Notes under the pieces: generated by a model
Databases searched by the model: none
What the model was told of the DNA's origin: nothing
Seen by the model: only the letters and a program-made list of their open reading frames with translations
Assembly (NCBI GenBank): GCA_039812545.1
Contig: JBDIAR010000029.1
Location: 1-22,113 of the forward strand
Length of the DNA: 22,113 bases
From: JBDIAR01 sp039812545
GTDB taxonomy: Bacteria > Actinomycetota > Actinomycetes > Actinomycetales > Dermatophilaceae
Reading direction: 5' to 3'
Part shown: positions 1 to 8,029 of the stretch, in pieces
Numbering within the stretch: position 1 is the first letter of the stretch
Layout of the letters: each line of letters opens with the position of its first letter
Program-made: the position numbers and the translations under genes

Positions 1-1
1 T

Positions 2-73
2 GCCCTTGCCCTTGCCCTGGCCGAGGCCGTCTCGTTGGCGGATGGTGGTTCGACCATGGTGGTCCGGCGATGA
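2..73 (+). CDS. 3' end of an unidentified upstream gene (partial)
   Basis: A reading frame is open from the window edge and stops at TGA 71-73. That stop overlaps the comM start as ATGA, the coupling style used throughout this window. Only 23 codons are visible, beginning with alternating Ala-Leu codons (a small CCCTTG tandem at DNA level) and ending in VVRR. In many bacteria a YraN-family nuclease-like gene precedes comM, so this could be its tail, but I recognise no YraN motif in the visible residues. It may also be non-coding. Confidence 0.3.
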   Translation, partial: ALALALAEAVSLADGGSTMVVRR

Positions 74-1608
74 GTCTGGGACGCACGCCATCGGTCGGCG
101 TCACCGGAGTGTCCGGTTTCCTCGTCGAGGTCGAGGCCGAGATCGGTTCCGGATTGCCGAGCTTCACGATCATCGGGCTGGGCGATCGGGCCATCTCGCA
201 GGCGCCTGATCGGGTGCGTGCCGCCTGCCGGCACAGCGGCTGGTCGGTCAGTCAGAAGCACGTGACGGTGAACCTGTCCCCGGCCGGGATCGCCAAGTCG
301 GGGACCGGCTTTGACGTGGCGATCGCGCTGGCGGCACTTGCCGCGGCCGACGTGATGCCCGCGTGGACGATCGACGGCATCGTCCACCTCGGCGAACTGG
401 GCCTGGACGGCACGGTCCGGCCGGTTCCCGGGATCCTGCCGGCGGTCATCGAGGCTCGGCGCCTCGGAATGCGCGAAATCGTGGTCCCCGCCGCCAACGC
501 GGCCGAGGCCCGCCTGGTCGGCGGCGTCCGGGTCCGACCCGCCACCCGGCTGGCCTCGCTGGTCGCGGGGTACCGCGCCAAGGCGCGCGGCGACACCGTC
601 CCGGACGACCCGGAACCCGAGTGCGCCTCACCGGCCGAGGAACCGGTGCCGGATCTGCGCGACGTCCTCGGTCAGGAAGCCGCGCGACTCGCCCTGGAGA
701 TCGCGGCCGCGGGGGGCCACCATGTCTTCTTCCTCGGGCCGCCCGGCGCCGGCAAGACCATGCTCGCCGAACGACTGCCGGGGCTGCTGCCCAGACTCTC
801 CGACGCCGAGGCGTTGGAGGTGAGCGCGATTCGTTCCATCGTGGATCCACCCGGGCGGCATCGGGGGCTGCAGCTGCGGCCACCGTTCGAGGCACCCCAC
901 CACGGCGCCTCACCCGCCTCGATCGTGGGCGGCGGCACGGGCCACATCCGGCCGGGCGCGGTGACCCGGGCTCACCGGGGCGTTCTGTTCCTGGATGAGG
1001 CCCCGGAGTTCGCACCCGCGGTCCTGCAGTCCCTTCGGCAGCCGCTGGAGTCGGGCCGGGTGGTCGTGCACCGGGCCCGGGAGAGCGTCGACTTCCCCGC
1101 GGCCTTCCAACTGGTCATGGCCGCCAACCCGTGCCCGTGCGGGATGCTCGTCGGCAAGGGCGCGGACTGCATCTGCAGCGTGCCGCGCCGACGCGGCTAC
1201 CTCGCGCGACTGTCCGGCCCACTCCTGGATCGCGTCGATCTACAGGTGCCGGTCAGCGCCCCGTCGCGAGCCGTTCTCGCCGGCACGCCGGGGGAGTCGA
1301 CGGCGGCGGTGCGCGAGCGGGTGTTGGCAGCGCGCGAACGTCAGGCGGTCCGCTGGAGCGGTATGCCGTGGGCCGCCAATGCGCGGGTCCCCGGACCGGT
1401 GTTTCGTTCGGTCTCCTGGCGGCTGCCGCCGGCTGCGCTGGGAGCACTGACGACGGCATACGAGCACCACAAGGTGACGATGCGGGGGTTCGATCGGTGT
1501 CTGCGGGTGGCTTGGACCCTGGCGGACTTACGCGGGGCGGCCCGACCCGACGGCGACGATGTTGCCCTTGCTTTGGGGATGCGTCACAGCCTGCCAACGG
1601 CGGCTTAG
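70..1608 (+). CDS. comM: YifB/ComM family Mg-chelatase-like AAA+ ATPase
   Basis: The product is a 512-residue cytoplasmic AAA+ protein of the ComM (YifB) family. In naturally transformable Gram-negative bacteria ComM is a hexameric helicase that promotes branch migration during integration of transforming DNA; in actinobacteria its role is less studied. Residues about 20-145 form the ChlI/Lon-like S5-fold domain. The Mg-chelatase ATPase follows, with Walker A GPPGAGKT at 223-230 and Walker B GVLFLDE at 304-310. A cysteine cluster NPCPCG...CIC lies at 353-369, and a C-terminal Mg-chelatase domain begins around 410. Length is normal for the family. The frame is open upstream of ATG 70 but contains no earlier ATG, GTG or TTG, so the start is well fixed. 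It begins the run comM-dprA-xerC, a common actinobacterial order. Confidence 0.95.
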   Translation: MSLGRTPSVGVTGVSGFLVEVEAEIGSGLPSFTIIGLGDRAISQAPDRVRAACRHSGWSVSQKHVTVNLSPAGIAKSGTGFDVAIALAALAAADVMPAWTIDGIVHLGELGLDGTVRPVPGILPAVIEARRLGMREIVVPAANAAEARLVGGVRVRPATRLASLVAGYRAKARGDTVPDDPEPECASPAEEPVPDLRDVLGQEAARLALEIAAAGGHHVFFLGPPGAGKTMLAERLPGLLPRLSDAEALEVSAIRSIVDPPGRHRGLQLRPPFEAPHHGASPASIVGGGTGHIRPGAVTRAHRGVLFLDEAPEFAPAVLQSLRQPLESGRVVVHRARESVDFPAAFQLVMAANPCPCGMLVGKGADCICSVPRRRGYLARLSGPLLDRVDLQVPVSAPSRAVLAGTPGESTAAVRERVLAARERQAVRWSGMPWAANARVPGPVFRSVSWRLPPAALGALTTAYEHHKVTMRGFDRCLRVAWTLADLRGAARPDGDDVALALGMRHSLPTAA

Positions 1609-1666
1609 CGCAGACGGCGGCGTAGCCGAGACGGAGGATGACGAGGCGAATGGAGTTGACCTGACC

Positions 1667-2821
1667 ATGACGAAACCTGTTGCGACAGAGGACCGAACCG
1701 TCGACGAGGAGGACCGGCTCGCCCGGCTGGCACTCTCGGCCGCCGCGCTTCCCGGCGACACCGCGGTCGCCGCACTCGTGGCGTCCCTCGGCGCGGCCGA
1801 GGCGATGCGTCGATTGCGCGGTGCCGGTGGCCGGGACCTCGATGCGCTCGGGGTCGGTCCCGCCACGGTGCACCGGCTCCGAGAGGTGAACCCCCGACGG
1901 TTGCTGGAGATCGCCGCCGCCCTCGGGGTGCGGATCGTGACCCCGCAGGACGCGCAGTGGCCGAGTGGTCTGCTCGACCTGGCCGCGCCTCCGTTGGCCC
2001 TGTGGGTGAAGGGACCGCTGGACCTGGTCGAGTTGCAGCGGCGTTCGGTCGCGGTGGTCGGATCTCGCGCGTGCACGGCATACGGTGCCGAAACCGCCCG
2101 TGAACTCGGCGCCGGGATCGCCGCGAGCGGTCGGGTCGTGGTGTCCGGCGCGGCGTTCGGGATCGACGCGGCAGCGCATCGCGGGGCGCTGGCCGTCGAC
2201 GGGCCCACCATCGCGGTCCTCGCGTGCAGCATCGATCGGGCCTACCCGCAGGCCCACGCGGGCCTCATCGACACCATCGCGGAGTCGGGCGCCGTCATCA
2301 GCGAATCACCACCGCCGCAGTACCCGCGCCGTCATCTGTTCCTGCTCCGTAATCGGCTCATCGCCACGATGACGGCGGGAACGGTCGTCGTGGAGGCGGG
2401 GTTCCGATCCGGGGCACTCAACACCGCCCGTACGGCCGACGACCACGGCCGGGTCGTCGGCGCCGTTCCCGGTCCGGTCTCCAGTCCGGCGTCCGCCGGC
2501 TGCCACCAGTTGATCAGAGACGGTCGTGCCGTCCTCGTGACCGACACCGCAGAGGTTGTCGATCTGGTCGGCGACCTGTCCGTCGATGCGTGCGGGCGCG
2601 GTTCGGGTGAGGCTCGGCCGCATGACGGCCTGGGCGATCGGGCCGCCCGGGTCTTCGACGCCGTCCCCGTGCGTGCACCGGCGGCACTCGACCAGATCGT
2701 CGCCCTGGTCGGGCTGGGCACGGCCGAGGTGTGGCGCGCCCTCGGCGACCTCGAGGCACGCGGGCTGGCCATCAGGGACGAGGCAGGAGGCTGGAGCAAG
2801 GCCCTTCACGCCAGGACCTGA
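1667..2821 (+). CDS. dprA: DNA processing protein DprA (Smf)
   Basis: DprA binds incoming single-stranded DNA and loads RecA during natural transformation. It is also widespread in bacteria not known to be competent. The 384-residue product has a helical N-terminal region (about 15-95). A Rossmann-like domain follows, with VVGSRACTAYG at 130-140, GAAFGID at 161-167, RNR at 228-230, RSGAL at 247-251 and PGP at 268-270. A C-terminal winged-helix (DprA_WH) domain covers about 325-375. I chose ATG 1667 because the family usually begins shortly before DEEDRLARLALS and a GGAG lies 11 bases upstream. The frame is open back to 1559, inside comM, but the extra 36 residues look non-homologous. The gap to comM is 58 bases, so co-transcription is likely. 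Confidence 0.93.
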   Translation: MTKPVATEDRTVDEEDRLARLALSAAALPGDTAVAALVASLGAAEAMRRLRGAGGRDLDALGVGPATVHRLREVNPRRLLEIAAALGVRIVTPQDAQWPSGLLDLAAPPLALWVKGPLDLVELQRRSVAVVGSRACTAYGAETARELGAGIAASGRVVVSGAAFGIDAAAHRGALAVDGPTIAVLACSIDRAYPQAHAGLIDTIAESGAVISESPPPQYPRRHLFLLRNRLIATMTAGTVVVEAGFRSGALNTARTADDHGRVVGAVPGPVSSPASAGCHQLIRDGRAVLVTDTAEVVDLVGDLSVDACGRGSGEARPHDGLGDRAARVFDAVPVRAPAALDQIVALVGLGTAEVWRALGDLEARGLAIRDEAGGWSKALHART

Positions 2822-2894
2822 CGGCGCGCCCGCCGGGTGCTTGTCCACGGCGGTTTCGAGTGCGACGGTTGGGCCGTGACAGCGACGTGCTCCG

Positions 2895-3860
2895 GTGCCG
2901 TCGCGCAGACGGGGTGAGTCGCAAAGACGGGGTGATGGGTTGAGAACCGGCGAGGGCGGCGGCGATGGCTGGGGGCTCGAGGAGTTCGCCGCGCACCTCT
3001 GCCTGGAACGCAGTCGCTCGGCCCACACCCGTCGCGCGTACCTGGGCGACCTGACCGGCCTGATCGAACACGCCGCCGGAACGGGCGCGCATCAGCCGCA
3101 CGAGGTGCGCCTGTCGACGCTGCGGTCCTGGCTGGCCGCGCAGCTGGCGGCGGGCGCCGCTCGATCGACCCTGGCCCGCCGGGTCGCCGCCGTTCGGACC
3201 TACTTCGGATGGGCCGTGGCCACCGGCCGGGTGTCCGGCGATCCCTCGGTCCGACTCGTCGCCCCCCGCCCCGATCGGGCGCTGCCCCCGGTCCTACGGT
3301 CGGGACAGGCGACGGCGCTGATGGAGGTGGCCGCGCTGGCGGCCGACGACGGCGACCCCGTCCGGATCCGGAACAGGGCGATGCTCGAGCTGCTGTATGC
3401 CAGTGGGATCCGCGTCGGGGAACTCGTCGCCGTCGACGTGGACGATGTCGACTTCGGCCGCGATGTCGTGACGGTGACCGGGAAGGGCGACAAACAGCGG
3501 GTGGTGCCGTTCGGCAAGCCCGCACGGGCGGCCCTGCACGATTGGCTGACGGCCCGGTCGGAACTCGTGACACCGACGAGTGGGCCCGCACTCTTCCTCG
3601 GTCGGCGCGGGCGTCGGGTCGACCCACGCCAGGTCCGGTCCGCACTCCACGAGGCCCTGCGCCATGTGCCCGACGCGCCGGACCTCGGTCCCCACGGGCT
3701 TCGGCATACGGCGGCCACGCACCTGCTCGACGGCGGCGCGGACTTGCGGGCGGTCCAGGAACTCCTCGGGCACGCCAGCCTCGCGACCACCCAGCTCTAC
3801 ACCCACGTCTCGGTGGACCGGCTGAGGGCGAGCTATCGACAGGCCCACCCGCGAGCCTGA
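2895..3860 (+). CDS. xerC: Tyrosine recombinase XerC
   Basis: XerC, with its partner XerD, resolves chromosome dimers at dif during division. The 321-residue product has the N-terminal SAM-like core-binding domain (about 28-112) and the C-terminal catalytic domain (about 130-316). All catalytic residues are visible: R173 in GIRVGEL, K197 in TGKGDK, H267 and R270 in PHGLRH, H293 in LGHAS, and the nucleophile Y302 in LYTH. The start is uncertain. GTG 2895 has no clear ribosome site and gives 15 extra Arg/Gly-rich residues; TTG 2940 gives 306 residues, closer to typical XerC length, with a GGGGTGAT just upstream. The gene lies 73 to 118 bases after dprA on the same strand. It could be another Xer-type integrase, but the context argues for housekeeping XerC. 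Confidence 0.92.
   Translation: MPSRRRGESQRRGDGLRTGEGGGDGWGLEEFAAHLCLERSRSAHTRRAYLGDLTGLIEHAAGTGAHQPHEVRLSTLRSWLAAQLAAGAARSTLARRVAAVRTYFGWAVATGRVSGDPSVRLVAPRPDRALPPVLRSGQATALMEVAALAADDGDPVRIRNRAMLELLYASGIRVGELVAVDVDDVDFGRDVVTVTGKGDKQRVVPFGKPARAALHDWLTARSELVTPTSGPALFLGRRGRRVDPRQVRSALHEALRHVPDAPDLGPHGLRHTAATHLLDGGADLRAVQELLGHASLATTQLYTHVSVDRLRASYRQAHPRA
2907..2935 (+). repeat. 11-bp direct repeat at the xerC 5' end
   Basis: AGACGGGGTGA occurs twice, at 2907-2917 and 2925-2935, with an 18-base period. It lies between the two possible xerC starts (GTG 2895 and TTG 2940). If translated it encodes an Arg/Gly-rich repeat, RRGES then RRGDG. An in-frame 18-bp slippage duplication would explain it. 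It could also be untranslated leader if TTG 2940 is the true start. Confidence 0.5.
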
Positions 3861-3871
3861 CCGGCACCGGT

Positions 3872-3893
3872 TAAGCCCGGGCCGCCCGGGTTC
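3872..3893. terminator. GC hairpin between convergent xerC and peptidase genes
   Basis: AAGCCCGGG-CCG-CCCGGGTT forms a 6-bp GC stem extended by a G-T and an A-T pair. It sits in the 31-base gap between two convergent genes and overlaps the peptidase stop codon. There is no U-tract, as is common for hairpins in high-GC actinobacteria. It could serve both strands. CCCGGG is itself palindromic, so the fold is inferred, not proven. Confidence 0.5.
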
Positions 3894-4575
3894 AACGGGT
3901 GGGCCACAACCGGACCGACCGCGGAGCGAGCAAGGCGAGCGGATCCAGGTAGGTGTCGCCGCGCAGGAGGCCCCAGTGCAGGCAGACGACCGGAACGCAG
4001 TGTCCCGGGTCGGAGCTGAGCCGCCCGATGGCCCGTCCCGCGGTCACCGTCGTGCCGACCGGGACGACTGCCGCTACCGGCTCCAGGGTGCTGCGCAACG
4101 ACCCGTGGCTCACGACGACCACCGGACGATCGACGATCCGCGCGGCGAACGTGACGACGCCGTCGGCGGGTGCCAGGACGTCCTGCCCGACAACGGCCGC
4201 CAGATCGACGCCGCGGTGCCCGGGACCCCAGTGCTGCGCCGGAGGTTCGAAGCGACGCAGGACGACCAGCGCGCCGCCCAGTGGCGCGCGGAACGCTCCC
4301 GCCGGGGCCACCGCGCCCTCCCCGGCGCGCACGCTCGCCACCTGTGTCCAGGGTGCAGCCGGCTGCGGGGCCGCGCCTTGGACCGCCGCAACAACGCCGG
4401 CGCGGGTGTCGCCTCCCTTGGCGACTGCTCCCGCCCCGCCGGCAAAGGGTGCCGCCGGCCCGCCGGCCGCCGTCCCGCCTGCCGCGGCGGGCAGTGCCAC
4501 AAGAGTCAGGCCGATCAGTGACCGCGCCGTTGTCGACAGGATGCTCGAAACAGAGAACAGGGGGGCAATGGTCAT
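3892..4575 (-). CDS. Secreted M23 family (LytM-type) peptidase
   Basis: This is a 227-residue protein of the LytM/peptidase M23 family, which cuts peptidoglycan cross-bridges or acts as an amidase activator at the cell wall. Residues about 18-35 give a hydrophobic signal-peptide-like stretch, followed by an Ala/Gly/Pro-rich linker to about 95 and the M23 domain to about 215. The zinc-site motif HxxxD is present at H120-D124 (GHRGVDLA), and a second conserved His is at H157 (VSHGSLR). The last motif, normally HxH, is CLH at 198-200: the metal-binding H200 is kept but the first His is Cys. From memory, CLHWG is frequent in actinobacterial members, so this may be a subfamily trait. The start ATG 4575 has a strong GGGAGG seven bases upstream. 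M23 genes next to rpsB are common in actinobacteria. Confidence 0.88.
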   Translation of the reverse strand: MTIAPLFSVSSILSTTARSLIGLTLVALPAAAGGTAAGGPAAPFAGGAGAVAKGGDTRAGVVAAVQGAAPQPAAPWTQVASVRAGEGAVAPAGAFRAPLGGALVVLRRFEPPAQHWGPGHRGVDLAAVVGQDVLAPADGVVTFAARIVDRPVVVVSHGSLRSTLEPVAAVVPVGTTVTAGRAIGRLSSDPGHCVPVVCLHWGLLRGDTYLDPLALLAPRSVRLWPTR

Positions 4576-4634
4576 ACTTCAGCCTCCCGACGTTCCCGCG
4601 TGATGGCGACCCGGGGAGTACCAGCCTGTGCAGG

Positions 4635-4651
4635 GACGCGTATGCCGCGTC
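4635..4651. terminator. Perfect 6-bp hairpin whose loop is the GTATGCC motif
   Basis: GACGCG-TATGC-CGCGTC lies in the 120-base gap between the DUF6541 gene and the downstream peptidase gene (both minus strand). The abundant GTATGCC repeat (4640-4646) forms the loop and closing base pair. It may act as an intergenic terminator or processing hairpin. There is no U-tract. Confidence 0.4.
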
Positions 4652-4695
4652 AACCGGTGTGGATCGGTGGCCCCGGAGGAAGTCGCGACCCCGCC

Positions 4696-6615
4696 TCAGG
4701 AGCAGGCGGTCAGTTTGAACAGCCGATAGTGCGCCGTGCTGGCGACCTCCACGAACCCCGGTCGTCCGGGGACGGCGTCGATCCCTCGGGTGCGCTCCGG
4801 TTTGGACAGCCAGTACGCCCGGTCCGACACCAGCGCGTAGCCGACGCCCAAGCGCAGCGCCAACGGGCATACCCGGGGATCGCTCGTCGCCTCGGCCAGG
4901 TGAGCGCCGAGGTAGATCTGATCCTCGGTCCCGGTCGCCGGCAGCGTCCCGTACAACGTCGGACGACCGAACAGCGGATAGAGCAGGGCCGCCCCGGATT
5001 CCGGAACCGCGGCGATGACGGCCCCGGCTGGGACCGCCTCGGTGACCTTCCCGAGCTCGGCGATCATGCTTCGCGTCGCGATGGTCTGGTTCTCGAATTC
5101 GGGGTGGTAGTACCGGTTCACGAGGGACTCACGCGCCGACCACTGGGTGAACCCGGTCAGCAGCACCACCATGGCGACCGTGGCCCCGTCCGCCCACCCC
5201 GGCCGCGTCGACAACACCCGGCGGGAGACCAAGAGCCGCCGAACCCCCAATCCCGCGGCGACGACCAACGCGATCCCCGGGATCACGGCATACGCGGCGA
5301 GCCGGATCTTGTCGTTGTACCAGAACCCCGTTACGAGCCGGACGACATCGCCGCGCACGGATGCGCACAACACGTAGAGGACGACGCACGCCACCCAGCC
5401 CAGCACCACGGGGAAAATCCGCCGCCACCAAAGCGCGATGGCGACCGCGCCCAAGGTCAGAAGCACCACCGTCCCCCACTGGACGCTGTCCCACTGCACC
5501 CGCAGACCCGCCACATCGGCGAGCGCGGTCCACGCGCTTTGGGTGTCGTCCCAGGTATACGCCGCCGTCGAGGCCACCGCCGGCGAGATCTTCGGCGCGA
5601 CGACGAGCGCGGCGGCCGAGCCGAGCACCAGGGCCGCCAGACCGAGCAGCGCCGATCGACGCCTGGGCCCGCGCAGGATCGTCACCAGCAGGCGCCACCC
5701 CACCCACACCGCGGCGAACACCGCGGCCATGACCAGGGCGTTCGGGTGGGCGAACAGCAATCCGGGCAGTGCCATGACGGACGCGATCACCGCCGACGCG
5801 CGGGTCACTCCGCCACCCTCCTGCGCGGTCACGCACGCGACCAGCCCGGCCAGGAAACCGGGCAGCAGCGCCTGGCCCAGCACATTCGGCCACAGCACCC
5901 CCCAGCCCAGCATGATCGAGGGGTATGCCGTGAACGAGGCGGCCGCGATGCCCGTCAGCAGCAAGGCCACCGGGCGCCACCCGAACAGTTGCCGACCCAG
6001 CGCCACGCACCCCAGCGGCCACGCCACGCAGACCGCCACCAGGGCGACGACATTGGCGAGGACGACCGGGTCGGCCGGGGCACCCAGCCCGACGGCGGCC
6101 GTCGCGATGGAGTGGAACGCCCCCGGATAGAACTGCCCTCCCGAAAAGGACGAACTCGCCCCGGTCTCCAGCGTCTGGCGGATCCGCGACAGGTGGAAGA
6201 TGACGTCCGGGCTGTCGACGAGTTCGTCGGGACTGCCCATCCCCAGCGCAGCGGGCACCGCCACCAGCAGCGCCCCGAGCAGCATCGCCCCCGCGGCGGC
6301 CAGATGCGCACTGTCCGGTGGTCGGGGAATGTCCGGATCGTCCCGACCCACCCGCGTGGCGTCGACGACCCGGCCGGCGACGAAGGTAATGCCCAGCCCC
6401 GCGATGAGGACCGTGAGGATGCCCGCCGCACTCCACTGCAGACCGACGGCGGCCGCGCAACTGCTTCCGATGGCATACATCGCCGTGCTGAACAGCGGCG
6501 CCATTCCCCACAACAGCGTGCGTCGCAACCCGATGGCCCGGCCCATCAGCGCCCCGGGGATCACGAACATGGCGGCGACGAGCAGGACGGCGGGCATCGC
6601 CGAAAGCCAGGTCAT
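4696..6615 (-). CDS. DUF6541-type polytopic membrane protein
   Basis: A 639-residue integral membrane protein with about a dozen hydrophobic helices (for example near 8-25, 40-58, 62-80, 108-128, 180-205, 212-235, 250-270 and 300-320) and a soluble C-terminal part from about 500. I recognise the pattern of the actinobacterial DUF6541 family. Features include a DVIFHLSRI segment after the first helices, a GGQFYPGAFHS segment, and W/Y-rich loops such as GFWYNDKIRLAAY. Several such families have a GT-C glycosyltransferase-like architecture, so a role in cell-envelope glycan synthesis is possible but not shown. The start ATG 6615 matches the beginning of the first helix. The peptidase gene follows 120 bases downstream on the same strand. 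A long frame open on the plus strand across this gene is an antisense shadow. Confidence 0.78.
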   Translation of the reverse strand: MTWLSAMPAVLLVAAMFVIPGALMGRAIGLRRTLLWGMAPLFSTAMYAIGSSCAAAVGLQWSAAGILTVLIAGLGITFVAGRVVDATRVGRDDPDIPRPPDSAHLAAAGAMLLGALLVAVPAALGMGSPDELVDSPDVIFHLSRIRQTLETGASSSFSGGQFYPGAFHSIATAAVGLGAPADPVVLANVVALVAVCVAWPLGCVALGRQLFGWRPVALLLTGIAAASFTAYPSIMLGWGVLWPNVLGQALLPGFLAGLVACVTAQEGGGVTRASAVIASVMALPGLLFAHPNALVMAAVFAAVWVGWRLLVTILRGPRRRSALLGLAALVLGSAAALVVAPKISPAVASTAAYTWDDTQSAWTALADVAGLRVQWDSVQWGTVVLLTLGAVAIALWWRRIFPVVLGWVACVVLYVLCASVRGDVVRLVTGFWYNDKIRLAAYAVIPGIALVVAAGLGVRRLLVSRRVLSTRPGWADGATVAMVVLLTGFTQWSARESLVNRYYHPEFENQTIATRSMIAELGKVTEAVPAGAVIAAVPESGAALLYPLFGRPTLYGTLPATGTEDQIYLGAHLAEATSDPRVCPLALRLGVGYALVSDRAYWLSKPERTRGIDAVPGRPGFVEVASTAHYRLFKLTACS

Positions 6616-6984
6616 GAACCGACTCGCCGCCTTGCCACTACCTCTCCCAGTCCGCTGGTCCAGCCGGAGCCGCTCGTCGCGATTCGTCCCCCCGAGCGTT
6701 CGAGCCGTAGACTGAGCCTACGGGATCGACCCAAGTCCGTACGCGGAACCAGGTCGTCCCGATTTCGCGCGTCTTCCGCCGATTTCCAACCGGGATCGGG
6801 GCGCACCACGGCAGTGCGTGGGTCTGCGGGTTTCGTCCGGTATGCCGGGCGTCGCCACCGGGGTCACGTCGGGGTGCGCATGCAGGCGCCAGGCAGGTAT
6901 GCCGCTCGACCGGCACGTTCGCGTGTCGCCGGGCACCCGGCATACCGACGTAACTGACAACGACACAACGAGGAGGACAACGGC
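6616..6984 (+). promoter_or_regulatory. 369-bp intergenic region with the rpsB leader
   Basis: No gene was found here on either strand. It must hold the promoters of the divergent DUF6541 gene and rpsB. A -10-like TAGACT lies at 6708-6713 on the plus strand but lacks a convincing -35, so the promoter call is weak; if correct, the rpsB leader is about 265 bases. Near the 3' end are three copies of the GTATGCC repeat (6840, 6897, and 6939 inverted) within 106 bases, the densest cluster in the window. The rpsB ribosome site GAGGAGG lies just before ATG 6985. Confidence 0.6.
6838..6947 (+). repeat. 12-bp inverted repeat with a competing third copy in the rpsB leader
   Basis: CGGTATGCCGGG (6838-6849) is perfectly complementary to CCCGGCATACCG (6936-6947), with an 86-base loop. 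A middle copy GGTATGCCG (6896-6904) can also pair, over 9 bp, with CGGCATACC (6938-6946). A small local hairpin GCCGG-GCAC-CCGGC (6928-6941) uses the same right arm. These pairings exclude one another, so the leader could switch between folds, as in attenuators or ribosomal-protein leaders. Regulation is inference. Confidence 0.55.
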
Positions 6985-8019
6985 ATGGCCGTCGTCACCA
7001 TGCGCCAGCTCCTGGAGAGCGGCGTGCATTTCGGGCACCAGACCCGCCGGTGGAACCCCAAGATGAAGCGCTTCATCCTCACCGAGCGCAACGGCATCTA
7101 CATCATCGACCTGCAGCAGTCGCTGACCTTCATCAACAACGCCTTCGAGTTCGTCAAGGAGACCGTCGCCCACGGCGGCACGGTGCTCTTCGTCGGGACC
7201 AAGAAGCAGGCTCAGGAGCCGATTGCCGAGCAGGCGACCCGGGTCGGTATGCCGTACGTCAACCACCGCTGGCTGGGCGGCATGCTGACCAACTTCAGCA
7301 CCGTCTCCAAGCGACTGTCCCGCCTGAAGGAACTCGAGGCCATCGACTTCGACGACGTGGCCGGGTCCGGCCGGACGAAGAAGGAACTGCTGACCCTCAA
7401 GCGCGAGTACGAAAAGCTCACCAAGACCCTGGGCGGCATCCGCGACATGTCCCGCGTGCCGAGCGCGGTGTGGATCGTGGACACCAAGAAGGAGCACCTC
7501 GCGGTTGACGAGGCCCGCAAGCTGGGCCTGCCGGTCATCGCCATCCTCGATACCAACTGCGATCCGGACGAGGTGGACTTCGAGATCCCCGGCAACGACG
7601 ACGCGATCCGTTCGGTCACCCTGCTGACCCGGGTCATCGCCGACGCCGTCGCCGAGGGCCTGGTCTCCCGGTCGACCGGCCGGTCCGGCGGCGACGCCGC
7701 GGCCGAGGAGCCGATGGCCGAGTGGGAGCGCGAGTTGCTCGCCCAGCACGAGGAGCAGGCCGCCACCCAGGCCGCCGTCGAAGCCGCCCCCGAGGCGAGC
7801 GTCGAGGCCAGCGTCGAGGCGAACGCCGAGCCGCTGACCGAACCCGGCCCGGTCGAGGAGGCCGCCCCGGTCGAGGCCGCCGCGATCGCCGAAGAGGCAC
7901 CCGCTGCCGTCGAGTCCGGCGATGCGGCCGAGGCCGCCGAAGCCGGCGTCCCGGTCGAGACCGTCGACGCCGCCGAGTCCGCCGAGGCTGAGGCACCCGA
8001 GTCCGCCGAGCAGGCCTGA
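6985..8019 (+). CDS. rpsB: 30S ribosomal protein S2
   Basis: Ribosomal protein S2 binds late to the 30S subunit and helps recruit S1. The core (about residues 1-228) matches the family throughout: the start MAVVTMRQLLESGVHFGHQTRRWNPKM, then YIIDLQQ, LFVGTKKQAQ, NHRWLGGMLTNF and VIAILDTNCDPD. Residues about 229-344 form a long acidic Ala/Glu/Val-rich tail with tandem EASVEA units, making the protein noticeably longer than the usual 250-300 residues. The start is ATG 6985 behind a strong GAGGAGG. It is followed by tsf, the usual partner. Its leader carries the triple GTATGCC cluster described separately. Confidence 0.98.
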   Translation: MAVVTMRQLLESGVHFGHQTRRWNPKMKRFILTERNGIYIIDLQQSLTFINNAFEFVKETVAHGGTVLFVGTKKQAQEPIAEQATRVGMPYVNHRWLGGMLTNFSTVSKRLSRLKELEAIDFDDVAGSGRTKKELLTLKREYEKLTKTLGGIRDMSRVPSAVWIVDTKKEHLAVDEARKLGLPVIAILDTNCDPDEVDFEIPGNDDAIRSVTLLTRVIADAVAEGLVSRSTGRSGGDAAAEEPMAEWERELLAQHEEQAATQAAVEAAPEASVEASVEANAEPLTEPGPVEEAAPVEAAAIAEEAPAAVESGDAAEAAEAGVPVETVDAAESAEAEAPESAEQA

Positions 8020-8029
8020 GCCCCCGGGC

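Noticed and set aside
6..209. Short plus-strand frame over the start of comM
   Set aside because: It is a shadow in the wrong frame with Arg-rich composition.
1559..1666. Longer dprA start at 1559
   Set aside because: It lies inside the comM end and adds residues unlike the family; ATG 1667 fits better.
4600..6957. 785-codon open frame on the plus strand
   Set aside because: It is Arg/His/Gln-rich low-complexity sequence antisense to the DUF6541 membrane protein gene, a typical high-GC shadow frame.
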